DNA of 64,000 nucleotides from BOG-938 sp035524315. GTDB lineage: Bacteria > Pseudomonadota > Alphaproteobacteria > Caulobacterales > Caulobacteraceae. The notes beneath the pieces were generated by a model. It worked only from the letters and a program-made list of their open reading frames with translations, searched no databases and was not told the origin of the DNA. Position numbers and translations under genes: made by a program. Within the stretch, counting starts at the first letter, position 1, and each line of letters opens with the position of its first letter. Below are positions 26,521 to 36,106 of the stretch, piece after piece. Location: the NCBI GenBank assembly GCA_035524315.1, contig DATKPD010000008.1, positions 115,809 through 179,808 of the forward strand. Direction: 5' to 3'.

Positions 26521-27735
26521 TTAGACTTCCAGCAGCAGGCGCTGGGGATCTTCCAGGGCTTCCTTGATGCGCACAAGGAAGGTCACCGCTTCCTTGCCGT
26601 CGATCACGCGGTGGTCGTAGCTGACCGCCAGGTACATCATCGGACGGATCACGATCTGGCCGTTCACCACCACCGGACGGTCCTGGATCTTGTGCATGCC
26701 CAGGATGCCCGACTGTGGCGCGTTGAGGATCGGCGTCGACATCAGCGAGCCATAGACGCCGCCATTGGAGATGGTGAAGGTGCCGCCCTGCAGGTCCTCG
26801 ATCGCCAACTGGCCGTCGCGCGCCTTCTTGCCGTAGGCGGCGATGGTCTTTTCGATCTCGGCCAGGCTCATCGCGTCGGCGTCGCGCACCACCGGCACCA
26901 CCAGGCCCTTCTCGGTGCCCACGGCCACGCCGATATCGTAGTGGTTCTTGTAGACCAGGTCCTGACCGTCGATCTCGGCGTTGACCGCCGGCACTTCCTT
27001 GAGCGCGGCGATGGTGGCCTTCACGAAGAAGCCCATGAAGCCGAGCTTGACCCCGTGGCGCTTCTCGAACGCGTCCTTGTAGGAATTGCGCAGGGCCATG
27101 ACCGTGCTCATGTCCACCTCGTTGAAGGTGGTCAGCATGGCGGCGGTGTTCTGCGCCTCCTTCAGGCGGCGCGCGATGGTCTGGCGCAGACGCGTCATGC
27201 GCACGCGCTCTTCGCGCTCGGCCGGCGGACGGGGCGCGGCGGCTACCGGCGCGGGCGCCGGGGCGGCGGCGCGGGCTTCCAGCGCGGCCAGGGCGTCGCC
27301 CTTGGTGACGCGGCCGTCCTTGCCGGTGCCGGCGACCGAACTGGCGTCCAGCCCGGTCTCGGTGGCGATGCGTTGCACCGAGGGCGCGAGCGGTTGGGCG
27401 GCGGGGGCCGGCGCGGGGGCGGGCTTGGGCGCTTCGGCCTTGGGCGGCTCAGGCGCCTTGGCCGGAGCGGGAGCGGCCTTGGCGGGCGCGGCGCCGGCCG
27501 CGCCGGCGGCCACCACGCCCAGCACCTGGCCGGGGGTCACGGTCGCGCCCTCGGCGGCGGCGATGTCCTGCAGCACGCCGTCGGCGGGAGCCGAGACTTC
27601 GAGCGAGACCTTATCGGTCTCCAGCTCGACCAGGACCTCGTCCTTCTTGACCGCGTCGCCCGGCTTCTTGGTCCAACGGGCGACGGTGGCCTCGGCGATG
27701 GATTCGCCGAGGGTCGGGGTCAGGATGTCGGTCAT
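26521..27735 (-). CDS. odhB: 2-oxoglutarate dehydrogenase E2 (dihydrolipoyllysine succinyltransferase)
   Basis: 404 residues. One lipoyl domain with the modified lysine in VELETDKVSLEV (about 38-49), an Ala/Pro-rich hinge, an E3-binding domain (LAPSVQRIATETGLDASSVAGTGKDGRVTKGDAL, about 120-153), and a catalytic acyltransferase domain ending with SYDHRVIDGKEAVTFL (His about 375, Asp about 379). It transfers succinyl groups to CoA in the 2-oxoglutarate dehydrogenase complex. It lies 55 nt after odhA, last gene of the sucCD-odhAB series. Confidence 0.97.
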   Translation of the reverse strand: MTDILTPTLGESIAEATVARWTKKPGDAVKKDEVLVELETDKVSLEVSAPADGVLQDIAAAEGATVTPGQVLGVVAAGAAGAAPAKAAPAPAKAPEPPKAEAPKPAPAPAPAAQPLAPSVQRIATETGLDASSVAGTGKDGRVTKGDALAALEARAAAPAPAPVAAAPRPPAEREERVRMTRLRQTIARRLKEAQNTAAMLTTFNEVDMSTVMALRNSYKDAFEKRHGVKLGFMGFFVKATIAALKEVPAVNAEIDGQDLVYKNHYDIGVAVGTEKGLVVPVVRDADAMSLAEIEKTIAAYGKKARDGQLAIEDLQGGTFTISNGGVYGSLMSTPILNAPQSGILGMHKIQDRPVVVNGQIVIRPMMYLAVSYDHRVIDGKEAVTFLVRIKEALEDPQRLLLEV

Positions 27736-27790
27736 GTTCGAGCTCCGGAGGTCGTATCGTCTTTAGGCCCGGTCCGGCCGGGCCTTGGGT

Positions 27791-30745
27791 TCAGTTCGGG
27801 GCGAAAGCGTCGTTGAGGAACGCGGCCAGTTCCTTGAGGTGCCGGCTCATCTGACCCGCGGCGGTGGACGCCGAGGCGGGACGGCCGACGTAGCGGGCGC
27901 GCTTGGCCTTGATCTTCAGCTTGGCCAAGGTCAGCTCAAGCCAAGGATCGACGAACGACCAGCCGCCCATGTTCTTGGGCTCTTCCTGACACCACACCAG
28001 ATCGGCGGTCTTGAACCGCGACAGCTCGCTCGACAGCGACTTCATCGGCCAGGGATAGAACTGTTCGAGGCGCAGCAGGTAGACGTCGTCGATGCCGCGC
28101 TTCTCGCGATCTTCCAGCAGGTCGTAATAGACCTTGCCCGAGCACAGCACCACCCGGCGGATCTCTTCGTCGGGCTTGAGCTGAACGGTGGTCAGGCCCG
28201 AGCCGCGCTGGGCGTCGTCCCACAGCACGCGGTGGAAGGACGAGCCCTCCGCCAGTTCCGACAGGCTCGAGACCGCCTTCTTGTGCCGCAGCAGCGACTT
28301 GGGGGTCATCAGGATCAGCGGCTTGCGGAATTCCCGGTGCAGCTGGCGGCGCAGGATGTGGAAATAGTTGGCCGGGGTCGAGCAGTTGGCCACGATCAGG
28401 TTGTCCTCGGCGCACATCTGCAGATATCGCTCCAGACGGGCGGACGAGTGCTCCGGTCCCTGGCCCTCATAGCCGTGCGGCAAGAGGCAGGTCAGGCCGC
28501 TCATCCGCAGCCACTTGCGTTCGGCGGACGAGATGAACTGGTCGAACACCACCTGGGCGCCGTTGGCGAAGTCGCCGAACTGCGCTTCCCACAGGACCAG
28601 GGTGTTGGGATCGGTCAGCGAGAAGCCGTACTCGAAGCCCAGCACCGCTTCTTCCGACAGGGCCGAGTCGATGCCTTCGAAGTTGGCCTGGTCGAGGCTG
28701 ATGTGGTTGAGCGGGGTGTAGCGCTCCTCGCTCACCTGGTCGACGATGTCGGCGTGGCGCTGCGAGAAGGTGCCGCGGTTGGAGTCCTGGCCCGACAGAC
28801 GCACCGGGAAGCCTTCGACCAGCAGGCTGCCCAGGGCCAGGCTTTCGGCCGTGGCCCAATCCAGGCCCTTGCCCGAGACGATCGCCTCGCGGCGGCCTTC
28901 CAGCACGCGCTGCAGGGTCTTGTGGACGTTCACCCCTTCGGGGATGGCGGTCAGCTTCTGGCCGATGTCGCGCAGGCGCTGCAGCGGGACGGCGGTCTCG
29001 CCGCGCTCTTCCAGCTTGGGCAAGCCCAGGTGCGACCACTTTCCGTCGAGCCAGTCGGCCTTGTTGGCCTTGTAGGCCTTGCCGGCGTCGAACTCGCTGT
29101 CGAGGAAGGCCTCGAACTCGGTGACCATGGCCTGCGACTGCTCGGCGGTCATTACGCCCTCGGCCGCCAGGCGGCTGGCGTAGATCTCGCGGGTCGACGG
29201 CTGATCCTTGATCTTCCGATACATATTCGGCTGGGTGAAGGTCGGGTCGTCGCCTTCGTTGTGGCCGAACCGCCGGTAGCAGAACATGTCGATGACCACG
29301 TCCTTGCCGAACTTCTGGCGGAACTCGGTCGCCACCTTGGCGGCGAAGGTCACCGCCTCGGGATCGTCGCCGTTGGCGTGGAAGATGGGGGCCTCAACCA
29401 TCAATGCCGTATCGGACGGATAGGGCGAGGAGCGCGAGTAGCGCGGGTCGGTGGTGAAGCCGATCTGGTTGTTGACGATCAGGTGCAGCGTGCCGCCGGT
29501 GCGGAAACCCTTCAGCCCCGACAGGGCGAAGCATTCGGCCACCACGCCCTGGCCGGCGAAGGCCGCGTCGCCATGCATCAGGATCGGCAGCACATGGCCG
29601 CGGCCCGCGTCGGGCTGCTCGCGCAGGGTGAAGGCCTGTTTCGCGCGCGCCTTGCCCAGCACCACCGGATTGACGATCTCCAGGTGGCTGGGGTTGGCGG
29701 TCAGCGACAGGTGCACGTTGTTGCCGTCGAACGCGCGGTCCGACGAGGCGCCCAGGTGGTACTTGACGTCGCCGGAGCCTTCGATGTCGGACGGCAGGGA
29801 CGAGCCGCCTTGGAACTCATGCAGGATCACGTGATAGGGCTTGCCCATCACCGCGGCCAGCACGGTCAAACGCCCGCGGTGGGGCATGCCGAGCACGATG
29901 TCCTGCACGCCGAGCGAGCCGCCGCGCTTGATGATCTGCTCCATGGCCGGCACGAGCGACTCGCCGCCGTCCAGGCCGAAACGCTTGGTGCCGGGGAAGC
30001 GCTTGTGCAGGAACTTCTCGAAGGTCTCGGCCTCGGTCAGCTTCTTGAGGATGGCGATCTTACCCTCGCGGGTGAACTGGATCTCCTTGTCCTTGCCTTC
30101 GATCCGCTGTTGCAGCCACGCCTTCTCCTGGGGATCGGAGATGTGCATGTACTGCACGCCCAGGGTGCCGCAGTAGGTGCGGCGCAGGATCGAGACAATC
30201 TCGCGCACCGTTGCGGTTTCCAGGCCCAGGACGAAGTCCAGGAAGATGGGCCGGTCGAGGTCCTCGGGACCAAAGCCGTAGGTCGCCGGATCGAGCTCGG
30301 ACGTATCGGGTTTCTGCTCTAGGCCCAGGGGGTCGAGCTTGGCGGCCAGGTGGCCGCGCATGCGAAAGGCGCGGATCATCATCACCGCGCGCAGCGAATC
30401 CAGGGTGGCCTTGCGCACGTCCTCGGTCGAGGCGGCGGGCTTGGCCGCGGCGATCGCCTTGCCGAGCTTGGCTTCGACGGCCGGCCACAGGCCGTCCATG
30501 GCCGACAGCCACTCGGGACGCACCTGATAGGCGGGCTTGGGCGTCCAGGCTGGCGGCTGGGCCGCGCGCTCGACCTCGTCGGCTCGCTCGCGCAGGGTCG
30601 AGAAGAACGCCTGCCACGAGGGTTCGACCGAACCGGGGTCCGACGCCCACTTGGCGTAGAGCTCTTCCACGAAGTCGGCGTTGCCGCCGTACAGGAACGA
30701 GGTTTCGCTCAGGATTTGGTTCAGACCGCTGGAATCGTCAGCCAT
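27791..30745 (-). CDS. sucA: 2-oxoglutarate dehydrogenase E1
   Basis: 984-residue ThDP-dependent decarboxylase (odhA). N-terminal NSxLxxLY-like segment FLYGGNADFVEELYAKWASDP, the active-site GMPHRGRLTVLA and ThDP/Mg site GDAAFAGQGVVAE plus NNQIGFTT, and the C-terminal transketolase-like domain with QFGDFANGAQVVFDQFISSAERKW are all present. The enzyme decarboxylates 2-oxoglutarate and passes succinyl to odhB. Full length for the family (about 930-1000). It lies 52 nt after sucD. Confidence 0.97.
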   Translation of the reverse strand: MADDSSGLNQILSETSFLYGGNADFVEELYAKWASDPGSVEPSWQAFFSTLRERADEVERAAQPPAWTPKPAYQVRPEWLSAMDGLWPAVEAKLGKAIAAAKPAASTEDVRKATLDSLRAVMMIRAFRMRGHLAAKLDPLGLEQKPDTSELDPATYGFGPEDLDRPIFLDFVLGLETATVREIVSILRRTYCGTLGVQYMHISDPQEKAWLQQRIEGKDKEIQFTREGKIAILKKLTEAETFEKFLHKRFPGTKRFGLDGGESLVPAMEQIIKRGGSLGVQDIVLGMPHRGRLTVLAAVMGKPYHVILHEFQGGSSLPSDIEGSGDVKYHLGASSDRAFDGNNVHLSLTANPSHLEIVNPVVLGKARAKQAFTLREQPDAGRGHVLPILMHGDAAFAGQGVVAECFALSGLKGFRTGGTLHLIVNNQIGFTTDPRYSRSSPYPSDTALMVEAPIFHANGDDPEAVTFAAKVATEFRQKFGKDVVIDMFCYRRFGHNEGDDPTFTQPNMYRKIKDQPSTREIYASRLAAEGVMTAEQSQAMVTEFEAFLDSEFDAGKAYKANKADWLDGKWSHLGLPKLEERGETAVPLQRLRDIGQKLTAIPEGVNVHKTLQRVLEGRREAIVSGKGLDWATAESLALGSLLVEGFPVRLSGQDSNRGTFSQRHADIVDQVSEERYTPLNHISLDQANFEGIDSALSEEAVLGFEYGFSLTDPNTLVLWEAQFGDFANGAQVVFDQFISSAERKWLRMSGLTCLLPHGYEGQGPEHSSARLERYLQMCAEDNLIVANCSTPANYFHILRRQLHREFRKPLILMTPKSLLRHKKAVSSLSELAEGSSFHRVLWDDAQRGSGLTTVQLKPDEEIRRVVLCSGKVYYDLLEDREKRGIDDVYLLRLEQFYPWPMKSLSSELSRFKTADLVWCQEEPKNMGGWSFVDPWLELTLAKLKIKAKRARYVGRPASASTAAGQMSRHLKELAAFLNDAFAPN

Positions 30746-30797
30746 GATATTGATCCTTCGGCGGGTCTGACCAAAGTCTCACGGCCCGCCCTGTTGG

Positions 30798-31676
30798 TCA
30801 GGCGCCCTTCAGCACCTCAAGCAGAGTTTGCCCCAGCGTGGCCGGAGAGGGAGATACGCGAATGCCCGCGGCTTCCATCGCCGCGATCTTGTCTTCCGCC
30901 CCGCCCTTGCCGCCGGAGATGATCGCCCCAGCGTGGCCCATGCGGCGTCCCGGAGGCGCCGTGCGGCCCGCGATGAAGCCCACCATCGGCTTCTTGATCT
31001 TGGACTTCTTGATGAACTCGGCCGCGTCTTCCTCGGCCGAGCCGCCGATTTCACCGATCATGATGATCGACTCGGTCTTGGGGTCGGCCAGGAACATCTC
31101 GAGCACGTCGATGAACTCCGTCCCCTTGACCGGATCCCCGCCGATGCCCACGGCCGTGGTCTGGCCGAGTCCGACGTTGGAGGTCTGGAACACCGCTTCA
31201 TAGGTAAGCGTGCCGGAGCGCGATACAACGCCGACAGAGCCGGCCTTGAAGATATTCCCCGGCATGATGCCGATCTTGCACTGGTTGGGGGTCAGCACGC
31301 CCGGGCAGTTCGGCCCGATCAGGCGCGACTTGGAGCCCGACAGCGAGCGCTTTACCTTGACCATGTCTTCCACCGGAATGCCCTCGGTGATGCACACGAT
31401 CAGGGGCACTTCGGCGTCGATCGCTTCCAGGATCGAGTCGGCCGCGTAGGGCGGCGGAACGTAGATGACCGAGGCATCGGCGCCGGTGCGCTCGATGGCC
31501 TCGCCCACGGTGTCGAACACCGGCAGGCCCAGGTGCGTCTGGCCGCCCTTGCCGGGGGTCACGCCGCCGACCATCTTGGTGCCGTAGGCGATGGCCTGTT
31601 CGGAGTGGAAGGTCCCCTGGGCGCCGGTGAAGCCCTGGCAGATGACCTTGGTGTTGCTGTCGATCAGGACGGCCAT
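30798..31676 (-). CDS. sucD: Succinyl-CoA synthetase alpha subunit
   Basis: 292 residues. CoA-binding N-terminal domain (VICQGFTGAQGTFHSEQAI), GPNCPGVLTP, and the phospho-histidine loop GHAGAIISGGKGGAEDK (His about 247) are conserved. With SucC it turns succinyl-CoA into succinate with substrate-level phosphorylation. It starts 2 nt after the sucC stop. Confidence 0.98.
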   Translation of the reverse strand: MAVLIDSNTKVICQGFTGAQGTFHSEQAIAYGTKMVGGVTPGKGGQTHLGLPVFDTVGEAIERTGADASVIYVPPPYAADSILEAIDAEVPLIVCITEGIPVEDMVKVKRSLSGSKSRLIGPNCPGVLTPNQCKIGIMPGNIFKAGSVGVVSRSGTLTYEAVFQTSNVGLGQTTAVGIGGDPVKGTEFIDVLEMFLADPKTESIIMIGEIGGSAEEDAAEFIKKSKIKKPMVGFIAGRTAPPGRRMGHAGAIISGGKGGAEDKIAAMEAAGIRVSPSPATLGQTLLEVLKGA

Positions 31677-31678
31677 GG

Positions 31679-32848
31679 TTACTTGGCCTCCTTCACGGCC
31701 TTGACCACCTTTTCGGCGGCGTCAGAGAGATCGTTCGCGGCGATGACGTTCAGGCCGGACGCGGAAATGATCTGCTTGCCCTGCTCGACGTTGGTGCCCT
31801 CGAGGCGCACCACCAGCGGCACCTTCAGGCCCACTTCCTTGACTGCGGCGATCACGCCCTCGGCGATGATGTCGCAGCGCATGATGCCACCGAAGATGTT
31901 CACCAGGATGCCCTTCACGTTCGGGTCCGAGGTGATGATCTTGAACGCCGCGGTGACCTTTTCCTTGTTGGCGCCGCCGCCCACGTCGAGGAAGTTGGCC
32001 GGCTCGGCGCCGTACAGCTTGATGATGTCCATGGTGGCCATGGCCAGGCCCGCGCCGTTGACCATGCAGCCAATTTCGCCGTCCAGGGCGATGTAGCTGA
32101 GATCGTAGTTGGAGGCCTCGATTTCCTTCTCGTCTTCCTCGGTGATGTCGCGCAGGGCGCGCATGTCGTCGTGGCGATAGAGCGAGTTGGAGTCGAACGA
32201 GACCTTGGCGTCGAGCACCTTCAGGTCGCCCGCGCCGGTCACGATCAGCGGGTTGATCTCGAGCATCGCCATGTCCTTCTCGACGAAGGCGGCGTAGAGC
32301 GACTTGAGCAGGGCGAACGCCTGCTTGGCCGCCGGCCCTTCCAGCTTCAGCGATTCGACCAGATGGCGGCCATGGTGCGGGAACACCCCGGTGGCCGGGT
32401 CGATCGAGAAGGTGATGATCTTTTCGGGCGTGGCGTGGGCCACGTCCTCGATGTCCATGCCGCCTTCGGTGGAGGCGACCACCGCGACGCGCGAGGTTTC
32501 GCGGTCGACCAGCAAGGACAGGTACAGCTCGCGGGCGATCGCCGCACCCTCTTCGATATAGAGCCGCCGCACCAGCCGCCCCTTGGGGCCGGTCTGGTGG
32601 GTGACCAGGGTCATGCCCAGCATGCGCTGCGCCTCGGCGCGCACATCGTCCAGGCTCTTGACCACCTTGACGCCGCCGCCCTTGCCGCGCCCGCCGGCGT
32701 GGATCTGGGCCTTGACCACCCACACCGGGCCGCCGAGCTCGCGGGCGGCCTGAACCGCGTCTTCTACGGAGAACGCGGGCACGCCGCGCGGCACTGGAAC
32801 ACCGTACTCTTTGAGGACGGCCTTGGCTTGATATTCGTGGACGTTCAT
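31679..32848 (-). CDS. sucC: Succinyl-CoA synthetase beta subunit
   Basis: 389 residues from the ATG at 32848 (MNVHEYQAKAVLKEYGVPVPRG, the standard start; the frame is open to 32911 but upstream is leader). ATP-grasp domain with VVKAQIHAGGRGKGGGVKVV and the C-terminal nucleotide/CoA ligase part GGGANKEKVTAAFKI...NIFGGIMRCD. First gene of sucC-sucD-odhA-odhB; the minus-strand promoter at 32932-32960 lies upstream. Confidence 0.97.
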   Translation of the reverse strand: MNVHEYQAKAVLKEYGVPVPRGVPAFSVEDAVQAARELGGPVWVVKAQIHAGGRGKGGGVKVVKSLDDVRAEAQRMLGMTLVTHQTGPKGRLVRRLYIEEGAAIARELYLSLLVDRETSRVAVVASTEGGMDIEDVAHATPEKIITFSIDPATGVFPHHGRHLVESLKLEGPAAKQAFALLKSLYAAFVEKDMAMLEINPLIVTGAGDLKVLDAKVSFDSNSLYRHDDMRALRDITEEDEKEIEASNYDLSYIALDGEIGCMVNGAGLAMATMDIIKLYGAEPANFLDVGGGANKEKVTAAFKIITSDPNVKGILVNIFGGIMRCDIIAEGVIAAVKEVGLKVPLVVRLEGTNVEQGKQIISASGLNVIAANDLSDAAEKVVKAVKEAK

Positions 32849-32931
32849 CGGTTCCCGTCGCGACTGGCGGAGCGGGGCGAAGGGGCCGGTCGCGATTGAC
32901 CGGTCGATCACCTCGGCGTGATGGCTGGGGC

Positions 32932-32960
32932 CTTATAGTCAGGGGCGCCGGGGGCGGCAA
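32932..32960 (-). promoter_or_regulatory. Predicted promoter of the sucCD-odhAB series
   Basis: Minus-strand -35 TTGCCG (32955-32960), 17-nt spacer, -10 TATAAG (32932-32937). The start would fall near 32925, about 77 nt before the sucC ATG. Matches the housekeeping consensus; not tested. Confidence 0.55.
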
Positions 32961-33014
32961 CCGTCAAAGGCGAAAAACCGGCCCCAAAACGCCGAAACAA
33001 CAAAAAACTCACCG

Positions 33015-33080
33015 TCCAATACACATTGGATGCGCATTTCTTTATTGATTTTAATAAAACTGATGTGTATTGGATGCGCA
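33015..33080 (+). promoter_or_regulatory. Repeat-rich promoter/operator upstream of hicB
   Basis: An AT-rich island contains two copies of ATTGGATGCGCA (33025-33036 and 33069-33080, 44 bp apart) and, overlapping them, a 12-bp inverted pair TCCAATACACAT (33015-33026) and ATGTGTATTGGA (33063-33074). A plus-strand promoter with -35 TTGATT (33045-33050), 17-nt spacer and -10 TATTGG (33068-33073) overlaps the second copy. The layout suits self-repression by a dimeric ribbon-helix-helix protein such as the HicB-like product 50 nt downstream. Inference from position. Confidence 0.55.
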
Positions 33081-33130
33081 CTGCCCGATAAGCGCCGCTC
33101 CGGCGGTCCTCGCGGAGGCTGCAGGCCGTC

Positions 33131-33577
33131 ATGAGCGTCAAGTACGCCGCCGTCATAGAGCATACCGACGCCCGCGGCTTTGGCGTATGGTTTCCCGACT
33201 TTCCCGGCTGCGTGGCCCTAGGAGACGATCCGCTCACCGCCGCCCAGGCCGCGCAGAGCGTCTTGGCCCGCCATGTAGAGCGCATGGCCGATGATGGCGA
33301 GCCGATCCCCGCGCCCACCCCCTCAGAAGCCGTCGAGCTGCCGCATGATGTGCTGAGCTATGTGTTCCTGGTCGAGGTGGATGCGCCCGACGCCAAGGTC
33401 GCCTATGTACGGCTCAACGTGACCCTGCCCGAGGGCCTGGTGCGCCGTATCGACGCCGTCTCGGGGGGCAACCGCTCGGGCTGGCTGGCGCTGGCGGCGG
33501 GCGAACAGCTCAAGCGCTACGGCACGATCCCGAACTTCGCCGCCAGCGTCTATTCCACCCGCGACAACAAGCGCTAG
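33131..33577 (+). CDS. Orphan HicB-family protein
   Basis: 148 residues. The N-terminal half is the HicB partial RNase H fold (YAAVIEHTDARGFGVWFPDFPGCVALGDDPLTAAQAAQSVLARHV); the C-terminal part (RLNVTLPEGLVRRIDAVSGGNRSGWLALAA, about 97-126) is a ribbon-helix-helix DNA-binding motif. HicB normally neutralises the HicA mRNA interferase and represses their operon. No hicA-like ORF lies on either side: upstream is the operator region and downstream, 1 nt away, the convergent ABC permease. So it is either a solitary regulator or the partner of a distant toxin. Confidence 0.85.
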   Translation: MSVKYAAVIEHTDARGFGVWFPDFPGCVALGDDPLTAAQAAQSVLARHVERMADDGEPIPAPTPSEAVELPHDVLSYVFLVEVDAPDAKVAYVRLNVTLPEGLVRRIDAVSGGNRSGWLALAAGEQLKRYGTIPNFAASVYSTRDNKR

Positions 33578-36106
33578 CTACTCGGACCTCAGGGCCGGCG
33601 CGGGTCGCTGGGCCAGGGCCAGGGCCGCGGCGACCAGGCCGCCGCCGCACGCCAGGAGCATGGCGGCCCCGACCAGGGCGAACACCCCGCCCCAGTCCAC
33701 GCTCCAGCGCGCCTGGAACACCTTGACCACCACCGGCCACGCCGCCGCCGCGCCCAGGGCCACCCCCGCCGTGCCCGCGATAAGGCCCACCGCGCCGTAT
33801 TCCAGGGCGTAGGCGCCCAGCACCTGAACCCGGGCGGCGCCGAGCACCTTGAGCAGGGCCGCCTCGCGCGCGCGCGTGCTGGCGCCGGCCGCGATGGCCC
33901 CGGCCAGAACCAGGACCCCGGCCAGCCCCGCCACCGCCGCCGCGCTGCGCACCGCCAGAGCCAGCTTGTCGAACAAGGCGGCGGCCTGCTCGAGCTGCTC
34001 GCGCACGCTGATCACATTGACGCCGGGATAGGCATGGCCCAGCGCCGCCGTCAGTCGCGCCTCGCCGGCCTTGTCGGTCTTGACGATCGCCACCTGGCGC
34101 AGGGCGGCGCCAGACAGGGCCTGCTGGTCGAGGATCACCTCGAAACCAGGACCGAAACCCCCCACGTCGACCGGGCGGATCACCGCGACGCTCGCGTCGA
34201 TCGGGCGGCCGAGCGCTTGAACGGTCATGCGGTCCCCCAGCTTCAGACGGCCGGCGCGGGCCATGTCGTCGCTGATGGCGACCAAAGGCTGGCCGGCGTA
34301 GGCGGCGGTCCACCAGCGGCCCTTGCCGCGGCCGGCGTTCGTGGGCTCGGAGGGGGCGGCGCTCATCGAGATATCGTTGTCGAACGCCCAGCGCTGCGAA
34401 GGGTCGATCCTGTCGCGCTCGACCGCCTGGCCGTTGAGGGCGGTGATGCGTCCGGTGAACATCGGCATGCGCAGATAGTTGGCCGGACCGAGCGGACCCA
34501 GCACCTGGGCCACGGCGGCGTCGAACGCGCCCGGCCGGTCCGCCGGAATCTCGGTCAGGACCAGGGCGGGGGCGGTCTTGGGCGCAACCTCGCGCACCTG
34601 AGCCAGCAGGGCTGACTGGATCAGCACCACGGCGGCGAGCAGGGCGACGCCCAGGCCGACCGACGGCGCGGCGCTGCGGGCGGCGGAGTGCGGGCCGGCC
34701 AGGTTGGCCAGGCCCAGGCGCACCGGTCCCCGTGTTCCCGCGCGCAACCGTCCGGCCAGGCTCGCCCCGGCCCGGCCCATCAGCCACAGCAGGACGAACG
34801 CCGCCGCCACCGCGCCGATCATGATCGCGGCCACCAACGCCGAGGGCGCCGTCACGACAGCCGTCGCCGCCAAGCCGATCGCACACAGCCCGGCGCCGAC
34901 CGCTTCGGACCCGAAGGTCGCGCGCCCGCCCAGGTCGCGGCGGAACAGGGCCGCCGGCGGCGTCGCCCTGGCGCGCGCCAGGGGCATCAGGCTGAACGCC
35001 CCCGCGCTCAGCACCCCAAACGCCGCGGCGCGCAGCAAGGGCGCGGGATAGACCGCGAACAGGGCCGGCACGGGCAGGCTCTTGCCGGCGATGGCCGACA
35101 GCAGGAACGGCGCCGCCGCCCCGATCGCCACCCCCAGGCCGACGCCAAGCCCTGCCAGCACGGCGATCTGCGCCAGATAGAGGTTGCGGATCAGGGCGCC
35201 TTCGGCCCCGAGGGCCTTGAGCACGGCGATCGAGGGCGTCCTGGCCTCCAGATAGGCGCCGACCGCCCCCGATACGCCAAGACCGCCGGCCAGCAGCGAG
35301 GCCAGGCCGATGAAGCTGAGGAAATATTCCAACCGGCCGATCAGGTCGCGCACCCCCGGCGAGGCGTCGTAGCGATCGCGCACGCGCAGGCCCCCTTGGC
35401 CGAAGCGCTGGCGTAACGCCGCGCGCAGGGGACGAGGGTCCTGGCCCGGCGCGATGGCGATGCGCGCGGCCGTCGCCAGGCGCAGGCCCGAGTCCAGCAG
35501 GCCCGCGCCCTTGACCGCCGGCAGGCCGGTCAGGACGCGCAGCCCCAGCTGGAAGCCGCGGCTGAGCCGGTCGGGTTCGGCGCCGAGCACGGCGGTCGCC
35601 ACGAAGGTCTGGTCGCCCGCGAGGAACCGGTCGCCCAGCTTGAGGTTTAGCCGGTCGAGCATCGCCTGCTCGACCGCCGCGCCCGGAACCCCGCCCACCG
35701 GCGCCGTCGCCTTGGCCAAGGAGGTCGGCCGGCCGTCCGCCCCGGTCAGCTCCAGGGTCCCGGCCAAGGGATAAAGGCCGTCGACTCCGCGCAGATCGGC
35801 CAGGCGACGCAGTCCCGAGGGCGCCTGGACCATGACATTGACCCCAGCCGCGTAACTGACCTTACCCAGCCGCTCAAAGGCCTGGCGCTCAGCCGGGGTG
35901 AAATTGCGCGTGGCCGAGACAGCCAGGTCGCCCCCCAGGATGTCGCGGGATTCGCTGGCCAGGCCCCGCCGGAACGCCTCGCCGGTGGAGCCCGCCGCCG
36001 CGATCGCCGCCACCCCCACCGCCAGGCACGCCAGGAAGATGCGAAAGCCGCGCACGCCGCCGCGCAATTCCCGCGCGGCCAGGCGCAGAGACAGGGGCCA
36101 GCTCAT
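33578..36106 (-). CDS. ABC transporter permease, YbbP/FtsX type
   Basis: 842-residue membrane protein with about ten transmembrane helices. N-terminal helix after SLRLAARELRGGVRGFRIFLACLAVG, a large periplasmic domain (about 45-255, LRRLADLRGVDGLYPLAGTLEL), a first FtsX core (LEYFLSFIGLASLLAGGLGVSGAVGAYLEARTPSIAVLKALGA) and a second at the C-terminus (REAALLKVLGAARVQVLGAYALEYG). This matches YbbP. The start overlaps the ATPase stop by 4 nt (ATGA). With its ATPase it probably moves or extracts a lipid or lipoprotein-like substrate; the real substrate is unknown. Confidence 0.9.
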   Translation of the reverse strand: MSWPLSLRLAARELRGGVRGFRIFLACLAVGVAAIAAAGSTGEAFRRGLASESRDILGGDLAVSATRNFTPAERQAFERLGKVSYAAGVNVMVQAPSGLRRLADLRGVDGLYPLAGTLELTGADGRPTSLAKATAPVGGVPGAAVEQAMLDRLNLKLGDRFLAGDQTFVATAVLGAEPDRLSRGFQLGLRVLTGLPAVKGAGLLDSGLRLATAARIAIAPGQDPRPLRAALRQRFGQGGLRVRDRYDASPGVRDLIGRLEYFLSFIGLASLLAGGLGVSGAVGAYLEARTPSIAVLKALGAEGALIRNLYLAQIAVLAGLGVGLGVAIGAAAPFLLSAIAGKSLPVPALFAVYPAPLLRAAAFGVLSAGAFSLMPLARARATPPAALFRRDLGGRATFGSEAVGAGLCAIGLAATAVVTAPSALVAAIMIGAVAAAFVLLWLMGRAGASLAGRLRAGTRGPVRLGLANLAGPHSAARSAAPSVGLGVALLAAVVLIQSALLAQVREVAPKTAPALVLTEIPADRPGAFDAAVAQVLGPLGPANYLRMPMFTGRITALNGQAVERDRIDPSQRWAFDNDISMSAAPSEPTNAGRGKGRWWTAAYAGQPLVAISDDMARAGRLKLGDRMTVQALGRPIDASVAVIRPVDVGGFGPGFEVILDQQALSGAALRQVAIVKTDKAGEARLTAALGHAYPGVNVISVREQLEQAAALFDKLALAVRSAAAVAGLAGVLVLAGAIAAGASTRAREAALLKVLGAARVQVLGAYALEYGAVGLIAGTAGVALGAAAAWPVVVKVFQARWSVDWGGVFALVGAAMLLACGGGLVAAALALAQRPAPALRSE

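Noticed and set aside
27785..30322. 845-codon plus-strand open frame opposite sucA
   Set aside because: Antisense shadow of the 2-oxoglutarate dehydrogenase gene; no family features.
33070..33294. Possible HicA toxin overlapping hicB
   Set aside because: This 74-codon frame is Arg-rich, lacks the HicA GSH-H motif, and overlaps hicB in a shifted frame.
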